Assembly: GCA_022729635.1 (NCBI GenBank)
Contig: DZAU01000097.1
Span: forward strand, 1-5,885
DNA: 5,885 nt
Direction of reading: 5' to 3'
Origin: Flavobacterium psychrophilum
GTDB taxonomy: Bacteria; Bacteroidota; Bacteroidia; Flavobacteriales; Flavobacteriaceae
The translations under genes were made by a program, and so were the position numbers. A model generated the notes under the pieces. The model was given only the letters and a program-made list of their open reading frames with translations, was not told the DNA's origin and did no database searches. Shown here in pieces: positions 1 to 5,885 of the stretch; position 1 is the first letter of the stretch, and each line of letters starts with the position of its first letter.

Positions 1-60
1 TTTGCGCACGAATTAAGAAAATCTTGATTCCTACATAATAATCATTTAAATAATATTGGA

Positions 61-330
61 ATGTATTTAACAAAAGAAGTTAAAGAAGAAATCTTCGCTA
101 AACACGGAGGAGCTGCAACAAACACAGGTTCAGCAGAAGGGCAAATCGCATTGTTCACACACCGAATCACTCACTTAACAGAGCACTTGAAAAAAAATCG
201 TCACGATTATAATACAGAACGCTCATTGGTTTTGCTGGTAGGTAAAAGAAGATCTTTGCTGGATTACTTGAAGAAAACTGAAATCAACAGATATCGTGAG
301 ATTATCAAAGTATTGAATATCAGAAAATAA
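61..330 (+). CDS. rpsO: 30S ribosomal protein S15
   Basis: S15 is a primary binder of 16S rRNA in the central domain and helps form the 30S platform and an intersubunit bridge. The 89-residue length is exactly the family norm. Visible family signatures are the N-terminal NTGSAEGQIAL block (about residues 21-31), the helix around THLTEHLK (37-44) and the hallmark VGKRRSLLDYLKK (60-72), followed by the RYREIIKVLNIRK tail. His42 and Asp49, which match E. coli rRNA-contact positions 41 and 48 in mature numbering, are present. The usual KDHHSRR loop reads HDYNTERS here, with Thr52 in place of the Ser, so the hydroxyl is kept. The ATG at 61 is the natural start because the protein begins at the normal S15 N-terminus. 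Only a weak purine patch (TTGGA) precedes it, as is usual in Bacteroidota. A terminator follows, so most rpsO transcripts should be monocistronic, with pnp next downstream. Confidence 0.98.
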   Translation: MYLTKEVKEEIFAKHGGAATNTGSAEGQIALFTHRITHLTEHLKKNRHDYNTERSLVLLVGKRRSLLDYLKKTEINRYREIIKVLNIRK

Positions 331-337
331 TCAATAG

Positions 338-369
338 AAAAGAGGTGCGAAAGTGCCTCTTTTTGTTTT
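338..369 (+). terminator. Intrinsic terminator of rpsO
   Basis: An 8-bp stem (341-348 with 353-360, containing two G-U pairs) is capped by a C(GAAA)G GNRA-type tetraloop. Three A-T pairs (338-340 with 361-363) can extend it. The 3' arm runs into TTTTT, then G and TTTT. It lies 8 bases after the rpsO stop codon. This is the standard rho-independent form and would separate rpsO from pnp at least partly. Confidence 0.88.
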
Positions 370-377
370 CAAAAAAG

Positions 378-405
378 CCTATAAGGTTTTAAAAACCTTA
401 ATAGG
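378..405. repeat. Near-perfect palindrome between rpsO and pnp
   Basis: CCTAT-AAGGTTTT (378-390) is matched by AAAACCTT-A-ATAGG (392-405). This gives 13 complementary positions, one unpaired A (400) and a central A (391). It sits just after the rpsO terminator and has no T-run of its own, so it is not an obvious second terminator. From memory, palindromes of the form CCTATAAGG...CCTTATAGG recur in Flavobacterium intergenic DNA, but I could not check this. It could be a dispersed palindromic repeat, a protein-binding site, or an RNA processing or stability hairpin. Confidence 0.6.
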
Positions 406-423
406 TCTAAACATTAAAAAAAG

Positions 424-532
424 TTTGGTTTTTCATTGGAACACAACAACTACAATCCGACTTACTATCGGAACACACAAAACAACACAACGCTGCTGAC
501 AGGCAGAAAACCAATGTAAAATTAAAAAAGGA
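424..532 (+). promoter_or_regulatory. Putative structured 5' leader of pnp
   Basis: Bases 424-439 can pair with 511-526 over 16 positions: 13 Watson-Crick pairs, two G-U pairs and one T-T mismatch (433/517). The core is CATTGG (434-439) with CCAATG (511-516). Inside lie two small hairpins: TCCGA/TCGGA (456-460 with 468-472, 7-base loop) and CTGCT/GGCAG (493-497 with 502-506, loop GACA, one wobble). The linkers 440-455 and 472-491 are almost purely A and C and should stay single-stranded. The closing stem ends 2 bases before the AGGA (529-532) that precedes the pnp ATG. E. coli pnp has a leader hairpin used in RNase III and PNPase autoregulation. A comparable role here is inference. I found no convincing promoter in the gap, so the transcription start is unknown and some pairing may be chance in AT-rich DNA. 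Confidence 0.4.
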
Positions 533-538
533 AAATTT

Positions 539-2674
539 ATGATTCCAAAAGTTTCAAAAGAAATTATCGATTTAGGAGATGGCAGAAGCATCTCAATCGA
601 GACCGGAAAATTGGCTAAACAAGCCGACGGTTCTGTAGTAGTACAAATGGGAGATTCTATGTTGCTTGCAACAGTAGTCTCTGCCCGAAAAGCAAGTCCA
701 GGCGTAGATTTTTTGCCTTTGACAGTAGATTATCGCGAAAAATTTGCAGCAGCAGGACGTTTTCCTGGCGGATTTTTCAAAAGAGAAGCAAGACCAAGCG
801 ATAGCGAAGTTTTGACAATGAGATTAGTTGACCGTGTTTTACGTCCGCTTTTCCCAGACGATTATCACGCCGAAACCCAAGTTATGATTCAGTTAATGTC
901 TCACGACGATAATGTAATGCCAGATGCTTTGGCAGGATTAGCCGCTTCGGCAGCATTGTCCCTATCTGACATCCCGTTTTCAACATTAATTTCTGAAGTT
1001 CGTGTGGCAAGAATTGATGGAAAATTCATCATTAATCCTAGCCGTACACAATTAGAGCAATCAGATATTGATATGATGATTGGAGCTTCAAAAGATTCTA
1101 TCGCAATGGTAGAAGGTGAGATGAAAGAAATTTCAGAACACGAAATGGTTGAAGCCATTAAATTTGCCCACGAAGCAATCAAAATTCAAATCGAAGCTCA
1201 AGAAAGATTGCAAATTGCTTTTGGTAAAAAAGAAATTCGCACGTATGAAGAAGAAAAAGAAGATGAAGCCATTTATGCTAAAGTAAAAGCAGCATCTTAT
1301 GATTTGTGTTATGCTATTGCAAAACAAGGAACAGCAAAACACGAAAGAACAGCACAATTTGCCGAAGTAAAAGAGGTAGTAAAATCTTTATTCACTGAAG
1401 AAGAATTGACCGAAAACGGAGAGCTGGTTGGAAAATATTTTTACAAAGTAAACAAAGAAGCGGTTCGAAATGTAATCCTTGATTTAGGATTGCGTCTTGA
1501 CGGAAGAAAAACTACCGAAATCAGACCAATCTGGGCTGAAGTAGATTATTTACCATCCGTTCACGGTTCAGCAATTTTCACAAGAGGAGAAACTCAAGCT
1601 TTGGCAACAGCCACATTGGGAACTTCAAGAGAAGCCAATCAAATTGATTCGCCTAGCGAGCAAGGAGAAGAAAAATTCTATTTGCATTATAACTTCCCAC
1701 CTTTCTCAACTGGCGAGGCAAAACCTTTAAGAGGAACTTCTCGTCGTGAAGTTGGTCACGGAAACTTGGCGCAAAGAGCCTTAAAAAATATGATTCCTGC
1801 TGATTGTCCTTATACCATTCGTATTGTTTCGGAAGTATTAGAATCTAACGGTTCATCTTCTATGGCGACAGTTTGTGCCGGAACATTATCTTTAATGGAT
1901 GCCGGAATTCAAATGATTAAACCAGTTTCTGGAATTGCAATGGGATTGATAACAGATGGTGATCGTTTTGCTGTATTGTCTGATATTCTTGGTGATGAAG
2001 ATCATTTGGGAGATATGGATTTTAAAGTAACCGGAACTGCTGACGGAATTACCGCCTGCCAAATGGATATTAAAATCGAAGGATTGAAATACAACATCAT
2101 GGAACAAGCATTGTCACAAGCCCGTGAAGGTCGTTTGCATATTCTTGGAAAAATAACAGAAACATTGGCAGCACCAAGAGTCGAAGTTAAAAAACATTCT
2201 CCAAAAATTATTACCAGAACCATTCCTGGAAACTTTATTGGCGCTTTGATTGGTCCAGGTGGAAAAGTAATTCAAGAATTACAAAAAGCTACTGGTTGTA
2301 CAATTGTAATCAACGAAGTAGATGAGCAAGGCGTTGTTGAAATTCTTGGAACCAATCCAGACGGAATTGCAGCAGTATTAGCCAAAATTGATTCAATCAT
2401 TTTCAAACCTCAAATGGGTGAAGCTTATGAAGTGAAAGTAATAAAAATGCTCGATTTTGGGGCAGTTGTAGAATATACGGCAGCACCAGGAAACGAAGTA
2501 TTGCTTCACGTTTCAGAATTAGCTTGGGAACGTACTGAAAATGTTTCGGATGTGGTAAAAATGGGCGATGTTTTCCAAGTGAAATATCTTGGTGTTGATC
2601 CAAAAACACGCAAAGAAAAAGTGTCGAGAAAAGCACTTTTACCAAGACCTCCTCGTGAGGAAAGAAAAGAGTAA
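539..2674 (+). CDS. pnp: Polyribonucleotide nucleotidyltransferase (PNPase)
   Basis: PNPase is a trimeric 3'-to-5' phosphorolytic exoribonuclease that releases nucleoside diphosphates from RNA and can add tails in reverse. It is cytoplasmic and central to mRNA decay. The 711-residue protein is full length. The first RNase PH domain covers about residues 10-145, with the signature [14 protein letters not shown] (77-90) and [12 protein letters not shown] (95-106). A helical linker spans about 150-310. The second RNase PH domain covers about 320-545 and carries [13 protein letters not shown] (484-496). Asp488, Asp494 and Lys496 align with the E. coli metal and catalytic residues 486, 492 and 494. 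A KH domain (about 555-615) has the intact GxxG loop in IGPGGK (571-576). An S1 domain follows (about 625-698), with a short basic tail. All domains and catalytic residues are present. The ATG at 539 follows AAAAGGAAAATTT and gives the usual MIPKV-type N-terminus. It is downstream of rpsO, with a terminator and probable structured leader between them. Confidence 0.99.
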   Translation: MIPKVSKEIIDLGDGRSISIETGKLAKQADGSVVVQMGDSMLLATVVSARKASPGVDFLPLTVDYREKFAAAGRFPGGFFKREARPSDSEVLTMRLVDRVLRPLFPDDYHAETQVMIQLMSHDDNVMPDALAGLAASAALSLSDIPFSTLISEVRVARIDGKFIINPSRTQLEQSDIDMMIGASKDSIAMVEGEMKEISEHEMVEAIKFAHEAIKIQIEAQERLQIAFGKKEIRTYEEEKEDEAIYAKVKAASYDLCYAIAKQGTAKHERTAQFAEVKEVVKSLFTEEELTENGELVGKYFYKVNKEAVRNVILDLGLRLDGRKTTEIRPIWAEVDYLPSVHGSAIFTRGETQALATATLGTSREANQIDSPSEQGEEKFYLHYNFPPFSTGEAKPLRGTSRREVGHGNLAQRALKNMIPADCPYTIRIVSEVLESNGSSSMATVCAGTLSLMDAGIQMIKPVSGIAMGLITDGDRFAVLSDILGDEDHLGDMDFKVTGTADGITACQMDIKIEGLKYNIMEQALSQAREGRLHILGKITETLAAPRVEVKKHSPKIITRTIPGNFIGALIGPGGKVIQELQKATGCTIVINEVDEQGVVEILGTNPDGIAAVLAKIDSIIFKPQMGEAYEVKVIKMLDFGAVVEYTAAPGNEVLLHVSELAWERTENVSDVVKMGDVFQVKYLGVDPKTRKEKVSRKALLPRPPREERKE

Positions 2675-2708
2675 TCAGATCTTAGTTTACTAAAGGTTCA
2701 TTTATAGG

Positions 2709-2748
2709 AAAACCCTGTTTCATTGATTTGAAATAGGGTTTTTGTTGT
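2709..2748 (+). terminator. Intrinsic terminator of pnp
   Basis: AAAACCCTGTTTCA (2709-2722) pairs with TGAAATAGGGTTTT (2729-2742) over 14 bp, with one G-T wobble and a 6-base loop (TTGATT). A T-run (2739-2743) continues as GTTGTTG. It lies 34 bases after the pnp stop codon. The leading AAAA and trailing TTTT also make it plausible in the reverse direction, but no minus-strand gene is present here. Confidence 0.92.
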
Positions 2749-2765
2749 TGAAAAATATTTTTCAA
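2748..2765. repeat. 18-base perfect palindrome after the pnp terminator
   Basis: TTGAAAAATATTTTTCAA is its own reverse complement with no mismatches and no spacer. It overlaps the last base of the terminator tail and lies about 90 bases before the next gene. Its right half, TATTTTTC, also resembles the Bacteroidota -7 consensus TAnnTTTG, though no TTG element sits at suitable spacing. Full dyad symmetry with no loop suits a dimeric protein site better than an RNA hairpin. Chance is a real alternative in AT-rich DNA. Confidence 0.45.
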
Positions 2766-2772
2766 GTAATAA

Positions 2773-2825
2773 TTGTAAAAACAACATTAATCTTATACTT
2801 AATTCAAAGAAAAAAAATATCTTTA
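2773..2825 (+). promoter_or_regulatory. Candidate promoter region for the three-gene signalling set
   Basis: Two partial matches to the Bacteroidota promoter (TTG at -33, TAnnTTTG at -7) are visible. The first is TTG (2773-2775), an 18-base gap, then TATACTTA (2794-2801), which has both elements but a poor -7. The second is TATCTTTA (2818-2825), a good -7 match (5 of 6 fixed bases) with no TTG at proper spacing. Transcription from the second would leave roughly 25 bases before the ATG at 2856. A promoter is expected here because pnp ends in a strong terminator, but the exact site is not resolved. Confidence 0.25.
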
Positions 2826-2855
2826 ACCGTATTAATCTGAAAAAGAAATTTAATT

Positions 2856-3245
2856 ATGGCATTTAAAGTTATCCAAAATACGAAAATCAACACTCAAGTT
2901 TTTAACTTCACAAGTTCTGAAACAGTAAAATATCCTGTAGCTCCTTTAGTTTCGGCAAAATTCTACAGGCCTAATGGTGTATTAACGCTAAAAATCAGAG
3001 CTACTTTGTACATGAATTCAGACGATATTGTTCCGCCAATAGTTGAAGAACCTACAGAATCAGGAACTACTTTGTCGATGAACTACGACTATGATTTCTC
3101 TGAAGTTACTCCAGAAACCTGCGATGTGTATTACATAGAAGTAGATTACACCTCAGAAACAGTAGGAGATATTACAAATGTTATGTCTTATATGGTAAAC
3201 TTAGATCCTGAAACTTCGAGAGGAACAACAACAAAGCTTCCTTAA
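2856..3245 (+). CDS. Hypothetical acidic 129-residue protein
   Basis: I do not recognise this family. The protein begins MAFKVIQNTK and has no signal peptide, lipobox or membrane segment, so it is predicted cytoplasmic. It is acidic: I count 17 Asp/Glu against 9 Lys/Arg, with the acidic residues concentrated after residue 55. Alternating polar and hydrophobic stretches at about 32-38, 43-52, 90-98 and 108-115 suggest a small beta-sandwich. The middle (about 54-72) is Pro/Glu/Ser/Thr-rich and looks like a loop. There is one cysteine (Cys89). The strand-then-YYIEVDY layout faintly recalls Ig-like structural or phage-tail domains, but this is only an impression. The ATG at 2856 follows an A/T-rich leader without a Shine-Dalgarno sequence. 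Base and codon use look coding. The stop codon is 2 bases before the histidine kinase start, and no terminator intervenes, so co-transcription is likely. It could be a sensor accessory, a pathway product, or an unrelated passenger. Confidence 0.8.
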   Translation: MAFKVIQNTKINTQVFNFTSSETVKYPVAPLVSAKFYRPNGVLTLKIRATLYMNSDDIVPPIVEEPTESGTTLSMNYDYDFSEVTPETCDVYYIEVDYTSETVGDITNVMSYMVNLDPETSRGTTTKLP

Positions 3246-3247
3246 AA

Positions 3248-4990
3248 ATGGAAATAAAATTCAAAAATTATTTATTTTGTTTTGTTTTGGCATTTCCATG
3301 TCTTCTTTTTTCACAAACCAAAGAAAATAATTTATTTGAAAAAAAAATTCTTCATCAAAAATCAATTGAATTTAAGGAGGAAAAAAACTTTGTAAAAGCC
3401 CAATCTTTTTATCTGAAAAAAGATTGGGATTCGACCTTAATTTATTCAATGAAACAATTAAACAATTGCAAAAGTAAAGATCTTGCAGATTATTGTCATT
3501 ATTTTAGAGGAACCAGTTTCTATTACAAAAATTTATATAAAGAGACACAGAAAGAATTTTTATTAACATCAGATTCTTTTCTACTTTCTTCTGTCAAAAA
3601 TTTTATTTTAGGAGCTTCAATTTTAGAATTTAGAGATTATAACAAAGCCCTTTTTTATTTTAAATTATCGGAATCATTATCTATCAAATCAAACAATATA
3701 GAATGTTTGACTGATGCATATAATGGAATTGGCACGACTTATATTTTTTTAAAACAATTTGAAAAAGCTGAAAAATATCTTCTTAAAAATTTACAATTAA
3801 GCAAAAAAATTAAAAACGAGGATAGAACTTGTACCTCATATATGAATCTAGCAAATTTATATTATGAACAATATAAAGACGATTTGGCTATTTATTATTT
3901 TAAAAAATCCTATGAAACATCAAAAAAAGCAAAAGCTTTTGATAAAAAAAGAGATGCCTCAAAAAACATGGCTGTAATCGAAGAAAACCGAGGCGATTTC
4001 AAACAAGCTTTATTTTATAGAAAAGAATTTGACCAATGGAAAGATTCCTTGTACGACCAAAATAAAGTATGGGCTGTGGCTGATTTTGAGAAAAAGTTTG
4101 CGGTAGCTCAAAAACAAAAGCAAATCAAAGTACTTGAAGTCGAAAATCAGTTAAAAAATAGCCAACGAAATTGGTTGTTTTTCTCTGCAATCAGCTTATT
4201 ATTGTTACTAACGACTGGAGTGTATTTTTATGCCCAAAAAGTAAAAAATGCCAAAATAATTCTCCTTCAAAAAAACAAACTCGACGAACTCAACGCTACC
4301 AAAGACCAACTTTTCTCTATCGTAAGCCATGATTTGCGTTCCTCAGTAAATGCCTTAAAAACCAGCAATGCCAAATTATCGGCAACGCTCGAAACCAAAA
4401 ATTACAATGAACTGAACCAACTAATTATTCAAAACAGCGGGATTGCCAACGGAGCTTACAGTTTGTTGGATAATTTATTACATTGGGCATTGTTACAAAC
4501 CAAACAATTGTATTTTAATAAAGAATCGGTGCATTTATTTTCGATTGTGCAGCAAATAGAATACAACTACAAACCCTTATTGATAGATAAATCCATTACT
4601 TTTGAGAATTCAGTTTCCAAAAATATTTTTATCTTCGTGGATCTCGATTCGCTAAAAATTGTGCTTCGAAATTTGCTTGACAATGCCATCAAGTTTTCGA
4701 ATGAAAACGGCAAAATCAGTTTTTATACACAAGAAAAAAATCTTGAATCTTGTCAACTCGTTATAGAAGATACTGGCTTGGGGATGGATGAAAAAACCAT
4801 CATAGAAATATTAAAAGACGACGAATTATTAGCCAAAAAAGGGAAGTCCGAAACCATAGGAACAGGTCTAGGAATGCAATTGTGTAAACAAATGATCAAG
4901 AAAAATGGAGGCACAATTCGAATAGAAAGCGAACTCCATAAAGGAACAAAAGTGATATTGACGTTCCCAAAAACAGAACAAAATGGATAA
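3248..4990 (+). CDS. TPR-containing membrane sensor histidine kinase
   Basis: This is a 580-residue two-component kinase. Residues 1-23 form a signal peptide (KFKNYLFCFVLAFPCLLFSQ, likely cleaved after FSQ). About 80-268 hold roughly five TPR-like helical pairs; the clearest are 154-190 (AYNGIGTTYIFLKQFEKAEKY) and 194-230 (SYMNLANLYYEQYKDDLAIYYF). A charged helix (about 270-307) leads to one membrane span (about 309-328). The TPRs are therefore predicted periplasmic and the kinase cytoplasmic. The H-box is FSIVSHDLRSS with phospho-acceptor His361. The N-box is RNLLDNAIKF (Asn479), G1 is DTGLG (508-512) and G2 is GTGLG (538-542), so the ATPase core looks intact. The usual Pro after HDLRS is Ser366. 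The ligand cannot be told from sequence. The start is set by the signal peptide and the 2-base gap to the upstream gene. The end overlaps the response regulator by 8 bases, so that protein is the likely partner. The sensor half is clearly more AT-rich than the kinase half. Confidence 0.95.
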   Translation: MEIKFKNYLFCFVLAFPCLLFSQTKENNLFEKKILHQKSIEFKEEKNFVKAQSFYLKKDWDSTLIYSMKQLNNCKSKDLADYCHYFRGTSFYYKNLYKETQKEFLLTSDSFLLSSVKNFILGASILEFRDYNKALFYFKLSESLSIKSNNIECLTDAYNGIGTTYIFLKQFEKAEKYLLKNLQLSKKIKNEDRTCTSYMNLANLYYEQYKDDLAIYYFKKSYETSKKAKAFDKKRDASKNMAVIEENRGDFKQALFYRKEFDQWKDSLYDQNKVWAVADFEKKFAVAQKQKQIKVLEVENQLKNSQRNWLFFSAISLLLLLTTGVYFYAQKVKNAKIILLQKNKLDELNATKDQLFSIVSHDLRSSVNALKTSNAKLSATLETKNYNELNQLIIQNSGIANGAYSLLDNLLHWALLQTKQLYFNKESVHLFSIVQQIEYNYKPLLIDKSITFENSVSKNIFIFVDLDSLKIVLRNLLDNAIKFSNENGKISFYTQEKNLESCQLVIEDTGLGMDEKTIIEILKDDELLAKKGKSETIGTGLGMQLCKQMIKKNGGTIRIESELHKGTKVILTFPKTEQNG

Positions 4991-5729
4991 TATCAATGTA
5001 CTGATAATAGAAGACACGCCCGAGCAAAGTGACGCACTTAGCAAAGTTCTTTTGGACAACAAATACAACATTGTAGGCGTTGCCAGAAGTTATACAGAAG
5101 CACTAAAACTTTTTTACGAGCATGCTGTTGACATCATCATTATTGATGTTTTTCTTGACGGAAAACCCGACGGAATCACCTTTGCCGAAACCATCAATAT
5201 TGTTCCCAATGCTTCAAAACCATTTGTGTTTTTGACCAGTTCGCAAGACCGTCAAATATTTGAAAGAGCCAAATTGACTAAACCATTCAGTTTTTTGATG
5301 AAACCTTTCAACGAATTGGAAATTCTTTATGCTATAGAAATGGCTGTAGAAAAATTCTACGAACAAAATAATGTCTTTCTTAGCGAAGATCAAGACACCG
5401 TAATCAGCAACGATTTTCTGTTTATAAAAAAGAAAAATGCTTTGAAAAAAGTAGCCATCAACGACATTCTTTATATCGAAGTCGAAGATCGTTATTGCAA
5501 CATTATAACCGAAAAAGAAAAGTTTGTCATCCTAATTTCATTAACCAAAATCAGTGATTTACTCGATAAAAATAAATTTATAAGAACACACCGCAACACC
5601 ATAGTCAACTCGGATAAAATTGAAGAAATCATTCTTGCCGACAATCTGATTATTCTGAAAGGGAATCATAAAATAAACCTTAGCGACACTTATAAAGACT
5701 TTATAAAAAAAATGAATATTTTGTCTTAG
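4983..5729 (+). CDS. LytTR-family DNA-binding response regulator
   Basis: This 248-residue cytoplasmic transcription regulator pairs with the preceding kinase. The receiver domain (about 4-122) has every key residue: acidic Glu10/Asp11, phospho-acceptor Asp55 at the end of strand 3 (DIIIIDVFLDG), Thr85 (FVFLTSS) and Lys107 followed by Pro (LMKPF). After a linker (about 123-140) comes the LytTR domain (about 142-246), with the family patterns DILYIEVEDRYCNI (161-174) and FIRTHRNTIVNSDKI (199-213). LytTR domains bind DNA as beta-rich modules, usually on paired direct repeats. The ATG at 4983 lies inside the end of the kinase gene (8-base overlap), which argues for translational coupling. The start is supported because the first strand (NVLIIED) begins at residue 5, as usual. 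Target genes are unknown. No clear intrinsic terminator follows the TAG stop. Confidence 0.97.
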   Translation: MDNINVLIIEDTPEQSDALSKVLLDNKYNIVGVARSYTEALKLFYEHAVDIIIIDVFLDGKPDGITFAETINIVPNASKPFVFLTSSQDRQIFERAKLTKPFSFLMKPFNELEILYAIEMAVEKFYEQNNVFLSEDQDTVISNDFLFIKKKNALKKVAINDILYIEVEDRYCNIITEKEKFVILISLTKISDLLDKNKFIRTHRNTIVNSDKIEEIILADNLIILKGNHKINLSDTYKDFIKKMNILS

Positions 5730-5794
5730 CCAAAATTAATAATAAACGGCGATATTCTAAAAAGAACAACATTTTTCCTTGATTTATGTTTTTT

Positions 5795-5885
5795 GCGTGA
5801 GGGATAGAAGTGAAAATCCTTTTTTGCCAATTTTTTTTGGCAAAAAAGATTGAAACGAATAGCCCGACCCGTAGTTTACGGAGGG
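5795..5885. repeat. Composite repeat-like intergenic element, cut by the window end
   Basis: Two related 17-base units, GATAGAAGTGAAAATCC (5803-5819) and GATTGAAACGAATAGCC (5848-5864), match at 12 of 17 positions in the same orientation. They flank a 12-bp hairpin that begins on the last base of unit one and ends on the first base of unit two. After unit two, CGACC leads into a second hairpin, CCGTA-GTT-TACGG (5869-5881), and outer CCC (5863-5865) can pair with GGG (5883-5885). The pattern GGGATnGAA...GATTG...AGCCCGACCC resembles, from memory, a dispersed intergenic repeat of Flavobacterium genomes. This is unverified, and strand and outer limits are unknown. The stretch from 5730 to about 5794 shows nothing definite. 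A structured RNA is an alternative reading. Confidence 0.55.
5819..5848. other. 12-bp stem-loop at the centre of the composite element
   Basis: CTTTTTTGCCAA (5819-5830) pairs perfectly with TTGGCAAAAAAG (5837-5848) around a TTTTTT loop. Neither strand has a T-run after the stem: the plus strand continues GATTGAAAC-like and the minus strand GATTTTCAC-like. It is therefore not a standard intrinsic terminator, although it is the only strong hairpin downstream of the response regulator gene. Its exact fit between the two 17-base units suggests that it belongs to the repeat. Confidence 0.7.

Noticed and set aside
1..10. TTTGCGC at the window start could be the end of a TAnnTTTG -7 box for rpsO.
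   Set aside because: The first half of the box and any -33 element lie outside the window, so it cannot be supported.
421..472. Promoter for pnp such as TTG (436-438) with TACTATCG (463-470).
   Set aside because: The -7 match is poor and the spacing of 24 bases is too long. No better pair was found in the gap.
901..2645. Several minus-strand open frames of 71-93 codons inside pnp.
   Set aside because: They lie opposite an unmistakable full-length pnp gene, have no recognisable protein features, and look like Phe/Ser/Cys-rich shadows of a coding strand.
2786..2838. Direct repeat ATTAATCT at 2786-2793 and 2831-2838 as a possible LytTR operator.
   Set aside because: Eight AT-rich bases repeated within 90 bases is expected fairly often by chance, and the 45-base spacing does not match the roughly 21-22-base period usual for LytTR sites.
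4868..5071. Minus-strand open frame of 67 codons across the kinase-regulator overlap.
   Set aside because: It is antisense to two well-supported genes and has no start signal or family features.
5718..5736. ATTTTG...CAAAAT hairpin over the response regulator stop codon as a terminator.
   Set aside because: It is only 6 bp, nearly all A-T, overlaps coding sequence and has no T-run after it.

Overview
The window looks like chromosomal DNA from a Bacteroidota bacterium, most likely Flavobacterium or a close relative. The base composition is AT-rich and Shine-Dalgarno sequences are weak or absent. The sensor kinase has a signal peptide ending in the FSQ pattern common in flavobacterial secreted proteins. 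The S15 and PNPase sequences have a flavobacterial flavour (judged from memory, not by a search). All genes found lie on the plus strand.

Layout: (1) Positions 61-330 encode ribosomal protein S15 (rpsO), closed by a clear intrinsic terminator (338-369). (2) A 208-base gap follows. It holds that terminator, a near-perfect palindrome (378-405), and a leader before pnp (about 424-532) that can fold into a long closing stem around two small hairpins. (3) Positions 539-2674 encode full-length polynucleotide phosphorylase (pnp), closed by a strong terminator (2709-2748). The rpsO-pnp order is the classic bacterial one. (4) A 181-base gap holds this terminator, an 18-base perfect palindrome abutting it, and weak promoter-like elements. 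(5) A tight three-gene set follows: an unrecognised 129-residue acidic protein (2856-3245), a TPR-containing membrane histidine kinase (3248-4990, 2-base gap) and a LytTR-type response regulator (4983-5729, 8-base overlap). (6) The last 156 bases have no gene. Their distal part carries a composite repeat-like element: two related 17-base units joined exactly by a 12-bp hairpin, then a second small hairpin running to the window edge.

Functionally, rpsO and pnp are housekeeping genes for 30S assembly and RNA decay. The second block reads as a two-component system. A periplasmic TPR domain would sense something unknown, the cytoplasmic HisKA/HATPase core would autophosphorylate on His361, and Asp55 of the regulator would receive the phosphate and switch DNA binding by its LytTR domain. 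The small first gene is the least explained part and may be an extra component or a target of that pathway. No mobile-element gene, CRISPR array, tRNA or rRNA was seen.
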